Below, in pieces: positions 8,537-17,792 of a DNA stretch of 64,000 bases. Source of the stretch: Amarobacillus sp046328225. Its GTDB lineage: Bacteria; Chloroflexota; Dehalococcoidia; Tepidiformales; Tepidiformaceae. Every line of letters starts with the position of its first letter. Position 1 is the stretch's first letter. The DNA lies in assembly GCA_046328225.1 (NCBI GenBank), contig JAXLWZ010000009.1, forward strand, positions 62,001-126,000, given 5' to 3'. Below the pieces are notes generated by a model. It saw only the letters and a program-made list of their open reading frames with translations. It did no database searches and was not told the origin of the DNA. The translations under genes and the position numbers were made by a program.

Positions 8537-9283
8537 GTCGCTTTCGAACAGTTGGCCCAGCGCTGCCACCATCTCGCGCAGCGTGCCATCCCAGGAGGCC
8601 GTCGCGGCGGCCCGGACTGCATCGTGCTCCGCGCCGGAGAGTCGCCACGCTACACCAGCGGTTGCCGGCAGCTCCGGGAGGTACGAGACGCCCAGCAGGT
8701 GGGCGAGTGTCGCGGCCGCCTCCAGCGGGGCATCCGCGGAGATGACGCCATCCCAGCCACTGAGGCAGCCCGCGCCAGGATCGGTCGTGTCGAAGGTTGC
8801 CGCCGGGCCGACCGCAAGGAGTGTGCGTGGCGATCCCGGCCCGACATGCGGCGTACACGGCACCGTGTCCTCGTCGCGGATGGTGACGCTCGCCGCCCGG
8901 CCGTTCGCGCGAACGACGGCGGCCACGACATCGTGCAGTCCGGGCCAGCCGGCCACGGTCAGGTCCAGTGGTTCCCGGCTCGCCGCCGATGGCCGCGCGG
9001 GCCGTTGCAGCACCATCGCGCCCAGATGATCGGCCGCGGCTTCGAGCTCGCTCGTGACGGCGTCCAGCGCACCCACCACGGCGCGGAGTTCGCCGCTCAT
9101 CGGTTCGAAGGCGATGGGCGGGCCGCCCTCCGCCCGAGGTGCCGTCCCGGCCGCCGTCTCCGCCGCCGCGCGCGCGAACCAGACCCTGAAGTTGTATTCG
9201 ATGCGGTCGATGACGGGACGCCGGATGGGCCAGGTCCGCTCCCACAGCGCGGCGATGAGGCGCGAGACCGCTGATGACGTCAT
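8534..9283 (-). CDS. Hypothetical protein translationally coupled to a glycosyltransferase
   Basis: A 249-residue protein of unknown function. The start ATG 9283 overlaps the stop of the large glycosyltransferase gene by 4 bases (ATGA), so the two are almost certainly translated in sequence. The N-terminus (WPIRRPVIDRIEYNFRVWFARAA) looks like an amphipathic helix of the sort that precedes glycan-cluster enzymes. Residues of about 100-250 have mixed alpha/beta character, with segments such as LTVAGWPGLHDVVAAVVRA and PLEAAATLAHLLGVSYLPEL that recall a degenerate methyltransferase or nucleotide-binding fold. No catalytic motif is visible. Context suggests a role in assembling or modifying a surface polysaccharide, possibly as a partner of the fusion protein upstream. 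Confidence 0.7.
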   Translation of the reverse strand: MTSSAVSRLIAALWERTWPIRRPVIDRIEYNFRVWFARAAAETAAGTAPRAEGGPPIAFEPMSGELRAVVGALDAVTSELEAAADHLGAMVLQRPARPSAASREPLDLTVAGWPGLHDVVAAVVRANGRAASVTIRDEDTVPCTPHVGPGSPRTLLAVGPAATFDTTDPGAGCLSGWDGVISADAPLEAAATLAHLLGVSYLPELPATAGVAWRLSGAEHDAVRAAATASWDGTLREMVAALGQLFESD

Positions 9284-12200
9284 TCCCCGGCTCCCCGTGC
9301 GCGAATCAGTTCGTGGATGCACCGCGCGACCTCCTCGATGCTGTGGCGCGCTCGCCACGCCGTGGCCTGGTCACGGAAGGCGGCCAGGGTTGCGGGCTCG
9401 GCGAGCCGGGCGAGAATCGCGGCCAGGCCGGACCGGGATCCGTCCGTCAGCAGAACCGGGCCCACCAGCTCCGGGCCGTAGTGGGTGGTGCCCTCGCCCG
9501 CGATGGGGATGGCGCCCGCGGCCAGGTGGTCGCGCAGCAGTCCGAGCTCGTCCGCGCCGAATGTATGGATGAGCAGCACGGCATCGGCGGCGCCACGCGC
9601 GGCGCGCAACTCCGCAGGCGACATCTGGCCCAGGACGGCGAACGCGGCCCGTGCGGCGGGATCGCGCATGAGCCGGTGCAGCGTCTCGCGCAGCGGCGGG
9701 CTCAACGGCTCTTCGGCCAACACCCGGAACACACCCCCACCCGGCACCGGCGCCTGTGCGGCCACCGCCTCCGCGAGCGCGACGGCCGCGTCCGGGTCCG
9801 TCTCCGCGGGCACGCCGACCACGATATCGCCGAGTGCGAAGCCGCGGAGCGCGCGGCCGGCCTCGCGCTGCGCAGGGTCGGCCCCATGCGGCACTCCGAC
9901 CGGCAGCACGTGGATCCGTTCCGCCAGCTCCGGATGGTCCACGGCGAGCCGGTCGCGCAGCGTGTGCGAATGGACCAGCACCCGTTCGGGCATGCGGTCC
10001 GGCCACCACGCCGGCTGTTCGGCCCGTTCGGCGTCCCCGACCAGGGGCACTTCGTGCAGATCGACGCACAGCTCGGCCGTGTTCGAAACGGCGGCGGGTG
10101 GCATCGCCGTCCCCGGGATGTGTTCGTAAATCACCGTGCGAATCGCGCCGGCTCGGCCCGCCGGGGGCAGCGGGACCGGTCGCGGCGAGCCGGCCTCCAA
10201 CAGCGGAATGGCTCGGCCCGTCTGCCACCAGCGCAGGCCGGCGCAGGCATCGAGCGCCGGCGCGAGCGCCGCCGTGTAACGCCCGATGTGCTCCGCGTCG
10301 GGTGGCGCCGGGCCCGCGAGCGCGACCTCCAACGCCGTGTGGTGCGCGATGGCGGGCAGACCTGGCTCGCTCGCGGGCGGCGTTTCGAGTGCCTCCACGG
10401 CGAGTGCGAAGCGCGCGGCCACGGCCTCCCATGTGAACGTGGCGGCCCGTTCGCGGCCCCGGGCTTTCAGGGCCTGCAGGTCGATGCTCCCATCGCAGAC
10501 GCCGGTGAGTGCGCGGGCGAGCTCGATGGGCGCACCGCTCGTCGCGGTGATACCCGCATCGCCGATGACCTCCGGCTGGGACGAGTTGTGGACCCCGACC
10601 ACGGGCAGGCCGCTGCTCATCGCCTCCGCGAGGGGCAGGCCGAACCCTTCGTAACCGGAGGGGAAAACGAGGGCCGCCGCGTCGCGGTAGAGCGCCCGCA
10701 GCTCCTCGTCCGTGACGTCCTGGAGCAGAGTGACATGCTCCTCGAGCCCGAGCGCGGCCACCGTCGCCAGGGTGGCCGCGCGTGCGGCTTCGGAGCCGGA
10801 CATGACCATGCGCAGTGGCGGGAACCGGATACCCCAGGCGCGCAGGACGGCGAGCGCGCCGATGAGGCCGTCGGCGTTCTTGCGCGGGTCGGGGGCGCAC
10901 ATCGCGAGCAGGAAGCCGCCGTCCCGGTCACGGGTTCCCGCTTCCGCACCCCAGAACGCGTGGTCGGTGCCCGTGCCGATGGCGAGGACGCGCTCCGCGG
11001 GCACCCCGAGGTGGGCGCGGGCGTCGTCCCGAGCGGAGTCCGAAATCGCGAGAAGCCCGTCGTGGCGCCGCAGCCGCCGTGCCACCGATTCGAACCGCAC
11101 GCGTTCACTCCCGTCGGCCAGGTACCGCTCCTGGGACCAGACGATGGGGATGAGGTCGTACACGATAGACACGAGGGCCGGCGAACCGTGCGTCCGCCGC
11201 AGTGGCGGGAAGTAGCCGTCCACGCTTTCGAAGGGCGAGCCGACGACGAACACGTCCAGCCCGTGCGGGTTCGCATCGACGACCGCCTGCACGCCCCCTG
11301 GCCCCGCGGCGGTGAGTTCCACATGCCGGGCTCCGGGCGCGAAGCCGTCACCGGCGCGCTCCCTCCCCGGGTGCCAGTAGAGCGTCAGTTCCGGGCCGTC
11401 CTGCATCGCCGCGAGGGCGGAGACGAGGCCGCGCAGGTATCGCCCGATGCCGCGGTTGCGCGATGTGGGCGATTGCGCGCCGAGCATATCGATCCCCACG
11501 CGCGTGCGGCCGCCGGCGCCGGCCCGGTAGATCGCGACATAATCAGGCTGTCGCCCGGGAGGGTCGCCGTCGATACGCCAGCGCACCAGCGCCGCGGGCA
11601 CCGGGTGCGGCACCGTCAGCGCGACGCTCGCGCGCTCCCAGGATCGCAGCGTCCCCGTCGCGATCACTTCGCCCGTGGTGTCGTTCACGAGCTCCACTTC
11701 CGCGCTCAATGGGGGTGTCGCGAGGATGCCCGCTTCGACCACGCCCGCCGCGAGCCCGGCGACTCCCGTGCGCGCGCCGCATTCGTCGCGGCTGCCCGGT
11801 GGCAGGCGGAGGCCGTGAGCGCGAAGCGGGGCTGCCACCGGGTCCGGCCGGGGTGCGGTCGCGCTTCGCCGGAGCCAGATGAAAGCGACGGCGTTTGCGT
11901 GCCCCTGCGCGGTCGCGTACGGCAGGCGGTCCGCCGAGGCTGGGTCGACCTCCGTCCATAGCGAGCCCCCATGGTGGTTCGGGCCTACCCGCCTCAACAC
12001 GCGAAGGTCCAGCTGCCCGGCGGCGACGTAGCCTCGCCCGGCGAGTTCGCGGACCGTGTCCGGCCCGAACACCACCTGCCAGCCGGCCTCGGCCGCCTGG
12101 CCCCACGGCACCGTGATGAGCGCCTCGCCCCCCGGCACGAGCAGGTCGTGGATGCGCTTGATCGCGAGCAGCGCGGGGCCATGGCCACCTGGTTCGAGCC

Positions 12201-12552
12201 CGCCCGGCGCATCGCCATAAGCCGAACGCGGGTCGAGCCGCTGGCCCACATGTTCGACCGTGGAAATCGAGACGATCGTGGCGAACCGGGCCGCGAAGGG
12301 CGGCGCGAGAATGTCCCCCACCACGACGCCGGGCGCCGATTCGTACCGGTCGAGCACCACCCGGGGCAAGTCCTCCCCGGTCGCGGCGAGGAACTGCGCG
12401 AGCGTGTTGCCCACTTCAAGCGCGGGCCCGGCGGGCGCGCGCCGTCGAAGGAAGTCCATCGCGACGGGGATCTCGACGGTACGTTCGGTCAGGGCGTGCG
12501 GAGTGCCCGGGCCGCCGTATTCGTACATGCGCCCACGGAGCTGGAACCCCAA
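9280..12552 (-). CDS. Methyltransferase-like / GT4 glycosyltransferase / second GT-like fusion protein
   Basis: A 1090-residue cytoplasmic protein with three regions. Residues 1-180 resemble a class I methyltransferase (VSISTVEHVGQ, HDLLVPGGEALITVPWG), but the SAM-binding glycine loop is poor (ALEVGNTLAQF). Residues about 350-715 are a GT4 retaining glycosyltransferase: GIDMLGAQSPTSRNRGIGRY near the start, CAPDPRKNADGL in the middle, and the donor-binding EGFGLPLAEAM with both glutamates. Residues about 745-1090 form a further GT-B-like half (LPVGVPHGADPA, AADAVLLIHTFGADELGLLR) without a clear EX7E motif. The start TTG 12552 is backed by GGGAGG 5 bases upstream; ATG 12528 is the alternative. 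It is divergent from a methyltransferase gene. It likely extends a surface glycan while the flanking domains methylate or bind the acceptor. Confidence 0.85.
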   Translation of the reverse strand: MGFQLRGRMYEYGGPGTPHALTERTVEIPVAMDFLRRRAPAGPALEVGNTLAQFLAATGEDLPRVVLDRYESAPGVVVGDILAPPFAARFATIVSISTVEHVGQRLDPRSAYGDAPGGLEPGGHGPALLAIKRIHDLLVPGGEALITVPWGQAAEAGWQVVFGPDTVRELAGRGYVAAGQLDLRVLRRVGPNHHGGSLWTEVDPASADRLPYATAQGHANAVAFIWLRRSATAPRPDPVAAPLRAHGLRLPPGSRDECGARTGVAGLAAGVVEAGILATPPLSAEVELVNDTTGEVIATGTLRSWERASVALTVPHPVPAALVRWRIDGDPPGRQPDYVAIYRAGAGGRTRVGIDMLGAQSPTSRNRGIGRYLRGLVSALAAMQDGPELTLYWHPGRERAGDGFAPGARHVELTAAGPGGVQAVVDANPHGLDVFVVGSPFESVDGYFPPLRRTHGSPALVSIVYDLIPIVWSQERYLADGSERVRFESVARRLRRHDGLLAISDSARDDARAHLGVPAERVLAIGTGTDHAFWGAEAGTRDRDGGFLLAMCAPDPRKNADGLIGALAVLRAWGIRFPPLRMVMSGSEAARAATLATVAALGLEEHVTLLQDVTDEELRALYRDAAALVFPSGYEGFGLPLAEAMSSGLPVVGVHNSSQPEVIGDAGITATSGAPIELARALTGVCDGSIDLQALKARGRERAATFTWEAVAARFALAVEALETPPASEPGLPAIAHHTALEVALAGPAPPDAEHIGRYTAALAPALDACAGLRWWQTGRAIPLLEAGSPRPVPLPPAGRAGAIRTVIYEHIPGTAMPPAAVSNTAELCVDLHEVPLVGDAERAEQPAWWPDRMPERVLVHSHTLRDRLAVDHPELAERIHVLPVGVPHGADPAQREAGRALRGFALGDIVVGVPAETDPDAAVALAEAVAAQAPVPGGGVFRVLAEEPLSPPLRETLHRLMRDPAARAAFAVLGQMSPAELRAARGAADAVLLIHTFGADELGLLRDHLAAGAIPIAGEGTTHYGPELVGPVLLTDGSRSGLAAILARLAEPATLAAFRDQATAWRARHSIEEVARCIHELIRARGAGE

Positions 12553-12626
12553 TCACGCCTCCCGGCCGCTCATCGACGCCGCACCGCGCCACTTCCTGGC
12601 GCCCGCACCGGTGCCCAAGCGCCGGG

Positions 12627-12632
12627 TAGGGT
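12627..12632 (+). promoter_or_regulatory. Candidate -10 element for the methyltransferase-gmd-ABC transcript
   Basis: TAGGGT at this place would give a start of transcription near 12639 and a leader of about 48 bases to the ATG at 12687, which has its own Shine-Dalgarno. No good -35 is seen. Confidence 0.3.
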
Positions 12633-12686
12633 ACCATGGCCGTCGATTCGCCGGAGCGGCGAGTCGCATCGCCGGAGGGAGCGCGA

Positions 12687-13508
12687 ATGAACCGCGGATT
12701 CAACAAAACGTGCACCCTCGAGGATTTCTCCGACCCGGAGCTGGTCGCCATCATCCGCGATGTGTTTGCGCACGAAGCCGCCGTCTTCCCCGACCTCCCG
12801 AGAGCCCGCGAGTTCCGCAAGCACTGGGAAATCGGCATGGCTGTCGCGTCGTTCCGCGAGTTCGGGGCCCTTCGCCCGGACGCCGAACTGCTCGGGGTGG
12901 GCGTCGGCACCGAACCGACGATGTACTGGCTTACCAACCACGTGCGCCGCGTCTTCGCGACCGACCTCTACGCCGGCGCCGGCGACTGGACCGCGGTCGC
13001 GCCGACCTGGATGCTCACCCACCCGGGGAAGGACTGGCCGAACATCTGGAACCGCCGCCGCCTCGTCGTCCAGCACATGAACGCGCTCGAGCTCGAATAC
13101 GAGGACAACAGCTTCGACGGCATCTTCTCCTGCAGCTCGCTCGAACACTTCGGCAGCCGTTCGGACGTGCGGCTCGCGTTGGATGAGATGTTTCGCGTGC
13201 TGAAGCCGGGTGGCGTGCTCGCCATCTCCACGGAGTTCCGGCTCGAAGGCAACCGCACGGGCCTCCCCGGCACGCTCCTCTTCGATGAAGCGGACATCCA
13301 GCAGCTCGTGGTCGGATCGCGGTCGTGGGACCTCGCGACGCCGCTCACGCTCGCGGTTTCCGATGAGACCCTGGCCGGGGCCGTGCCGTTCGAAGAGGCC
13401 GTGGAGGACTCGCGTTCGGGCAAGGGTTGGAGCCGCTACCCACACATCGTCCTCCGCTACGGGGAGCACCTGTGGACCAGCGTCCACCTCACCCTGGTGA
13501 AGCGGTAA
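12687..13508 (+). CDS. Class I SAM-dependent methyltransferase
   Basis: A 273-residue methyltransferase. The ATG at 12687 follows GGAGGGA at 6 bases. The SAM-binding glycine-rich motif I is ELLGVGVGTEPTMYWL, motif II is near VFATDLYAG, motif IV is DGIFSCSSLEHFGS, and motif V/VI includes MFRVLKPGGVLAISTEF. This is the layout of small-molecule and sugar methyltransferases of the UbiE/COQ5-like group. It begins a rightward run with the GDP-mannose-dehydratase-like gene (19 bases on) and the ABC ATPase, so the likely substrate is a nucleotide sugar or a glycan end. Methylation of a terminal sugar often stops chain growth in Wzt-dependent export systems; that role here is inference. Confidence 0.85.
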   Translation: MNRGFNKTCTLEDFSDPELVAIIRDVFAHEAAVFPDLPRAREFRKHWEIGMAVASFREFGALRPDAELLGVGVGTEPTMYWLTNHVRRVFATDLYAGAGDWTAVAPTWMLTHPGKDWPNIWNRRRLVVQHMNALELEYEDNSFDGIFSCSSLEHFGSRSDVRLALDEMFRVLKPGGVLAISTEFRLEGNRTGLPGTLLFDEADIQQLVVGSRSWDLATPLTLAVSDETLAGAVPFEEAVEDSRSGKGWSRYPHIVLRYGEHLWTSVHLTLVKR

Positions 13509-13527
13509 GGCGGAGGTTCGGCGCCCG

Positions 13528-14601
13528 ATGGTGACGGCGATCGTGACGGGCACGGGCGGCCAGGATGGCTACTTCCTGGTGCAACGCCTGCTCGGCGAAG
13601 GCGCCACCGTCCACGCCTGCCACAACCCCGCGAACGACCCCCCCACGTGGGATACGGCCGCCGGCACGCTCTCCGTCCACGCGCTCGATGTGACGTCCGC
13701 GGATGCCGTGCGCGAACTGGTTCGGGGCGCCCGGCCCGACGAGATCTACAACTTCGCCGCCCAGAGCAGCGTCTCGCGGTCGTTCGCCGACCCGGCGTTG
13801 ACGTGGCAGGTGAACGCGGCGGCCGTCGCCTCGATGCTGGAGACTGTGCGCTGCCACGCCCCCGAAGCGCGCTACTACCAGGCCTCGTCCACGGACATTT
13901 TCGGCTTCCTGCCGGGCGAATCGGTCACGCACAACGAGAACTCCGCGCTCTTCCCGCAGAGCCCCTACGCCGCGGCGAAGGCGGCCGCGTTCCTGCTCTG
14001 CCGCGTGTACCGGCAGGGGTACGGGATTCGCGCCGTGAGCGGCATCTCCTCGAACCACGAATCGCATCGCCGCCCCGGCGACTTCCTTTCGGCCAAGATC
14101 GCGCGCCACGTCGCGGCCCTGCGCGCAGCCGGCCCGGCAGGGCGCGATACGGTCCCGCCGCTCGAGCTCGGCAACCTCAAGAGCCGCCGCGACTGGGGCT
14201 ACGCGCCCGATTTCGCCCTCGGGGCGCTGCGCATCCTCCGCCAGGTGCCCGTTCGCGGCGAACTCTCCGGCGAGCCCGAGGACGACATCGCCGCCAACTA
14301 TCGCGACTACATCCTCGGGACCGGGGTGATGCACTCGGCCTGGGAGCTCGCCGATTCGGCCTTCCGGCTTGGCGGCTTCGAACTCGATTGGCGGCTCGGC
14401 GGCGCCGACCAGGCACGCTGGGGCGCGTCGTTCCGCGACTCCGGCCGGCGCGCCATCGTCGTCAATCCCGACCTCATGCGGCCCACTGACCCACTCGCCA
14501 TTGGCACCGACCCCTCGCGCGCGATCGATGAGCTCGGCTGGAGCCCGACGCGCGGCCTGGAGCGGTTCCTCCGCGAGATGATCGAATCCCGCGATGGCTG
14601 A
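13528..14601 (+). CDS. GDP-mannose 4,6-dehydratase-like NAD(P)-dependent sugar epimerase/dehydratase
   Basis: A 357-residue extended short-chain dehydrogenase that acts on a nucleotide sugar. The cofactor motif is IVTGTGGQDGYFLVQ, the form typical of Gmd. The active site shows YQASSTDIFG (Ser/Thr-Asp) and SPYAAAKAAAF (Tyr-x3-Lys). Further Gmd hallmarks are SSNHESHRRPGDFLSAKI and NLKSRRDWGYAPDF. The C-terminus diverges from the common EPDDYVIATG form: here it reads GEPEDDIAANYRDYILGTG, an insertion in the substrate-binding part. So the substrate may be GDP-mannose or a close relative. The product, a 4-keto-6-deoxy sugar, would feed the glycosyltransferases nearby. The last 8 bases overlap the ABC ATPase gene. 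Confidence 0.82.
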   Translation: MVTAIVTGTGGQDGYFLVQRLLGEGATVHACHNPANDPPTWDTAAGTLSVHALDVTSADAVRELVRGARPDEIYNFAAQSSVSRSFADPALTWQVNAAAVASMLETVRCHAPEARYYQASSTDIFGFLPGESVTHNENSALFPQSPYAAAKAAAFLLCRVYRQGYGIRAVSGISSNHESHRRPGDFLSAKIARHVAALRAAGPAGRDTVPPLELGNLKSRRDWGYAPDFALGALRILRQVPVRGELSGEPEDDIAANYRDYILGTGVMHSAWELADSAFRLGGFELDWRLGGADQARWGASFRDSGRRAIVVNPDLMRPTDPLAIGTDPSRAIDELGWSPTRGLERFLREMIESRDG

Positions 14602-15424
14602 GCCCGTGGCCACGCTCGAAGAGAAGCCCGCGGACCGGCCGCCTCTGATCGAAGTGCGTGGCGTCGGCAAGCGCTACACCCGCGGGCCCGGGGGTGGCGG
14701 CCAGGGCAACCTCAAGGAGGCCGTGTCCGGGCTCTTCTCCCATGGGCACCGGCCCGACGCCCGGGAGTTCTGGGCGCTGCGTGGCGTGACCTTTTCCGTG
14801 CCGGCGGGCGAGTGCATCGGGCTTGTTGGCCGCAACGGGAGCGGCAAGAGCACGCTCCTCAAGGTCCTCGCGCGGGTCACGCCGCCGACGGAAGGCGAGG
14901 CCGTGCTCCGCGGACGCGTCGCCGCCCTGCTGGAGGTTGGCACCGGCTTCCATCCTGAGCTGACCGGCCGCGAAAACGTCTACCTCAACGGCGCCATCCT
15001 CGGGCTGAGCCGCCGCGACATCACCGATCGCTTCGACGAGATCGTGGGCTTCGCCGACGTCGGTTCGTTCCTCGATACCCCCGTGAAGCACTACTCGAGC
15101 GGCATGTACCTGCGGCTCGCGTTCGCGGTCGCGATGTCCGTCACCCCCGAGATCCTCTTCATCGACGAAGTGCTCGCCGTCGGCGACCAGGGGTTCATCA
15201 CGCGCTGCCTGGAGAAGCTCGACGCGATGCGCGCCGCCGGCACGACCATCCTCCTCACGAGCCACAACCCCGGCATCATCGACCGGCTGTGCGACCGCGC
15301 GATCTATCTGCGCGGAGGGACGGTTGCCGCCGATGGGCCGGTCGCGGCGGTCGTTGAACGCTACTACACCGATGTCGTGGAAGAGGAACAGGGCCGGAAG
15401 GCCGCGGAGGCTCCACCGGGCTAA
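14594..15424 (+). CDS. Wzt-like ABC transporter ATP-binding protein (polysaccharide/teichoic-acid export type)
   Basis: A 276-residue ATPase of the family that drives O-antigen, teichoic acid or capsule export. It has an N-terminal extension (IEVRGVGKRYTRGPGGG, then AREFWALRGVTFSVPAGE), Walker A GRNGSGKST, the family-specific VGTGFHPELTGRENVYLNGAILG, signature YSSGMYLRLAFAVAM, Walker B EILFIDEVLAVGD, and the switch His in LLTSHNPG. It ends about 20 residues after the nucleotide-binding domain, so it lacks the C-terminal carbohydrate-binding domain of many Wzt proteins. The start overlaps the dehydratase gene by 8 bases and the stop overlaps the convergent glycosyltransferase gene by 4. No membrane partner (Wzm/TagG) lies next to it. 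Confidence 0.92.
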   Translation: MAEPVATLEEKPADRPPLIEVRGVGKRYTRGPGGGGQGNLKEAVSGLFSHGHRPDAREFWALRGVTFSVPAGECIGLVGRNGSGKSTLLKVLARVTPPTEGEAVLRGRVAALLEVGTGFHPELTGRENVYLNGAILGLSRRDITDRFDEIVGFADVGSFLDTPVKHYSSGMYLRLAFAVAMSVTPEILFIDEVLAVGDQGFITRCLEKLDAMRAAGTTILLTSHNPGIIDRLCDRAIYLRGGTVAADGPVAAVVERYYTDVVEEEQGRKAAEAPPG

Positions 15425-17616
15425 CGAACGGCGGCCGTTTCGTACCCATTCGCGCGGAGCCAGTCGCCGCAGCGCTCCTCCAGTACGCGTCGCTGCTCGG
15501 GCGTCGCGAGCTCTTCCCAGCCCGTGGCGCCGTGGCGGATGTGGTTCCAGTGCAGCTGCGTCTCGGGGTCGCTGAGGAGCGCGTTCTCCGGGTCGGAGAG
15601 GTCGACACCGCTGGCTTCGAGCCGTGTCCGGAAGGTCTCCGCGAGCGCGTCGTGGGCTTCGCGCGAGGTCGCGGCGGCGATTCGTTCGCGTGCCGCCCCC
15701 GTCAACGCCACGCCCAGGTGTTCGCCAACCTGGGCCACCGCCGCCGCGGAGTCTGCTGTCAGGTCCTCGTACCGCTGCACGAGCACGTTCGGCAGCGAGC
15801 GCCAGAAGGCATCGGCGGCCTGGAAGAGCTCCAGCCAGCCTGCTGCCACGAGCTCCTCGAACGAAATGCCCAGCTTGTGCGCCATGGAGAACGCCACGTC
15901 GCGCAAGTCGCGATAGCTGTAGAGCGCGAGGGCCGTGCCGTCGCGGAGCCACGCGGCGTACTGCTCATCCGGCTCGTGCCACTTCGCGAGGATGGCGGGG
16001 CCGCCGTGCGCCCAGCGCGGGTCGCTGCCATCGACCACCCCCAGCCGTTCGACGCTCCCGCGCTCGCGCAGGACCTGGTAGGCGGCGTTGTACTGCCACG
16101 TCGACCCCGAACGGTACATGCCGGTGGTGATGACGCGCCGTGTCTCCGGCAGCGAGCGCACCGGCCGCGGCGCCTGCTTGCCGGCGTCTCGGCCCTGTAC
16201 GCGCGCGAATGCCGGAAGCTCGAGGAGCGACTGTTCCATGGTGTCGACGGTCTCCCGCCACGCCCGGGGACGGAACCTCTTGCGGACTGCGTTCGTTCGC
16301 GCTCCGAGCATCTCCGGGGAGGCGATCAGCTCGCGCAGGGCGGCCACGTAGCCCGTGAGGTCCTCCGGGTCGTGATACCCGCAGAGCGCGCCCCCGGCCT
16401 CGGGGACGGAGGTCGCGTTCGAGGCGAGGCAGTACTTCCCCGCGGCCATGCTCTCGCGGACCGGGAGCCCCCAGCCCTCGTACCGGCTCGGGTAAAGCGT
16501 GAACAGACAGCGCTGGCGCAGCGATTCGACCGCGGCCTCGGAGGCGTCGGGGAGGATGCGCACCTTGCCCTGCAGCTCTGGCCGTGTGGCCGCCGCGCCC
16601 ACGCTTTCGAAGGCGTCCGATTTCGCCCCCGCGAGCACCAGCAGCGGCACGCGCTCGGGCCCCAGCTCGCTCAGCAGCGCTTCCCAGGCGTGGACCGCGA
16701 GGAGCTGGTTCTTTCGCCGTTCAAACGCCGAAACGAGCAGCACGAACGGCTCGCTCCCGGGGTCCCCGGCGATGTCGCCGGCCGCCGCCGCGGGCTGCGG
16801 TGCGGGGTCCCCCAGGTACACGACCGAGGCGCGCGGCGTGCGGGCCCCGGTCGATGCGCAGTAGTCGATGAAGTCGCGCCGGGAGAACTCGGAGATGGTC
16901 CAGACGTGACTTGCCGCCTCCGCGAGCCGCCGCAGGTTGGACGTGTAGTCGCCACTCTCATAGCCCGGCAGCCGCACCGGGATGATGTCGTACACGAGGG
17001 GCACCCACTCGACGCCCCGGCCGCGAAGGGCGCGGACTTCGGCCATATAGCCGGGCTGGAACCAGGTCAGACCCAGCGTCACCAGTGCATCGCCGCCACG
17101 GATGCCGGCCGGCCGCGGCCGTGGATTCGCCCCGCCGGGCGCGATGCCCGCGTGGAGCCGTTCGGCCATGTCCTTCGCGACCTCGTTCGGCACCGTCACG
17201 AACCCCCGGAAGCGGTCGAAGCGAACGAACGCCACCGATGGCAGCGCGCTGGCTGTCGCGAGTTCGCGCACCACCGAGGCGACCGTCCGCTGCACACCCG
17301 GGGGGAAGGGGCGGTCCCATTCGGCGAGGTTCGTGATGTCGAACCACGCGCGGGGGACGCCTGTGCCGCCACCACGCCGCCGCTGCCGTGCGGCGCGCCG
17401 CCACGCCGCCGCGACCATGCCGGTGGCCCATCGGCCCTCTTTCACAACTCTCAAGGGAGTGGTCAGCCGCCAGCTGAGCGAGTGCTCCATCCAATCGAGA
17501 CGCTGCCGCAGCTGGTCCCGCTCCGCCTCGGCGGCCAGCAGCTTCAGCCGCAGCTCGGACGCGGTCGCGGCGCTATCCGAGCCCGGCCGCCCTGGGGTGT
17601 TCGAATTGGTCGCCAT
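15421..17616 (-). CDS. Coiled-coil / GT4 glycosyltransferase / sulfotransferase fusion
   Basis: A 731-residue protein. Residues about 18-50 form a short coiled coil (LKLLAAEAERDQLRQRL). Residues about 90-470 are a GT4 glycosyltransferase, with VPLVYDIIPVRLPGY, SAFERRKNQLLAV and the donor-site RYEGWGLPVRESM. Residues about 490-730 are a sulfotransferase: TTGMYRSGSTWQYN matches the 5'-phosphosulfate loop for PAPS, and ALYSYRDLRDVAFSM matches the 3'-phosphate site, with a later VLVQRYEDL segment. One chain would thus add a sugar and sulfate it, or sulfate the acceptor. It is convergent with the Wzt-like gene (4-base overlap of stops) and divergent from the subtilase. The fused arrangement is uncommon in my knowledge. 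Catalytic competence of both halves looks intact from motifs. Confidence 0.88.
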   Translation of the reverse strand: MATNSNTPGRPGSDSAATASELRLKLLAAEAERDQLRQRLDWMEHSLSWRLTTPLRVVKEGRWATGMVAAAWRRAARQRRRGGGTGVPRAWFDITNLAEWDRPFPPGVQRTVASVVRELATASALPSVAFVRFDRFRGFVTVPNEVAKDMAERLHAGIAPGGANPRPRPAGIRGGDALVTLGLTWFQPGYMAEVRALRGRGVEWVPLVYDIIPVRLPGYESGDYTSNLRRLAEAASHVWTISEFSRRDFIDYCASTGARTPRASVVYLGDPAPQPAAAAGDIAGDPGSEPFVLLVSAFERRKNQLLAVHAWEALLSELGPERVPLLVLAGAKSDAFESVGAAATRPELQGKVRILPDASEAAVESLRQRCLFTLYPSRYEGWGLPVRESMAAGKYCLASNATSVPEAGGALCGYHDPEDLTGYVAALRELIASPEMLGARTNAVRKRFRPRAWRETVDTMEQSLLELPAFARVQGRDAGKQAPRPVRSLPETRRVITTGMYRSGSTWQYNAAYQVLRERGSVERLGVVDGSDPRWAHGGPAILAKWHEPDEQYAAWLRDGTALALYSYRDLRDVAFSMAHKLGISFEELVAAGWLELFQAADAFWRSLPNVLVQRYEDLTADSAAAVAQVGEHLGVALTGAARERIAAATSREAHDALAETFRTRLEASGVDLSDPENALLSDPETQLHWNHIRHGATGWEELATPEQRRVLEERCGDWLRANGYETAAVR

Positions 17617-17792
17617 GGGTCAGCTCTCCGGCAGGCGTTCGCGGGCCTGTGGGCGATGGCCGTACGGCGATGGTACGACGCCCGCCCGCCCACGGCCACG
17701 ACGACCGTAAATCCTTTGCATAGATGCGCCATACCCGCGGGGCGCGATTTCCTCCGGAGTTCCCGTCTCTTCTCTGGAGTGTCACGAAACCC

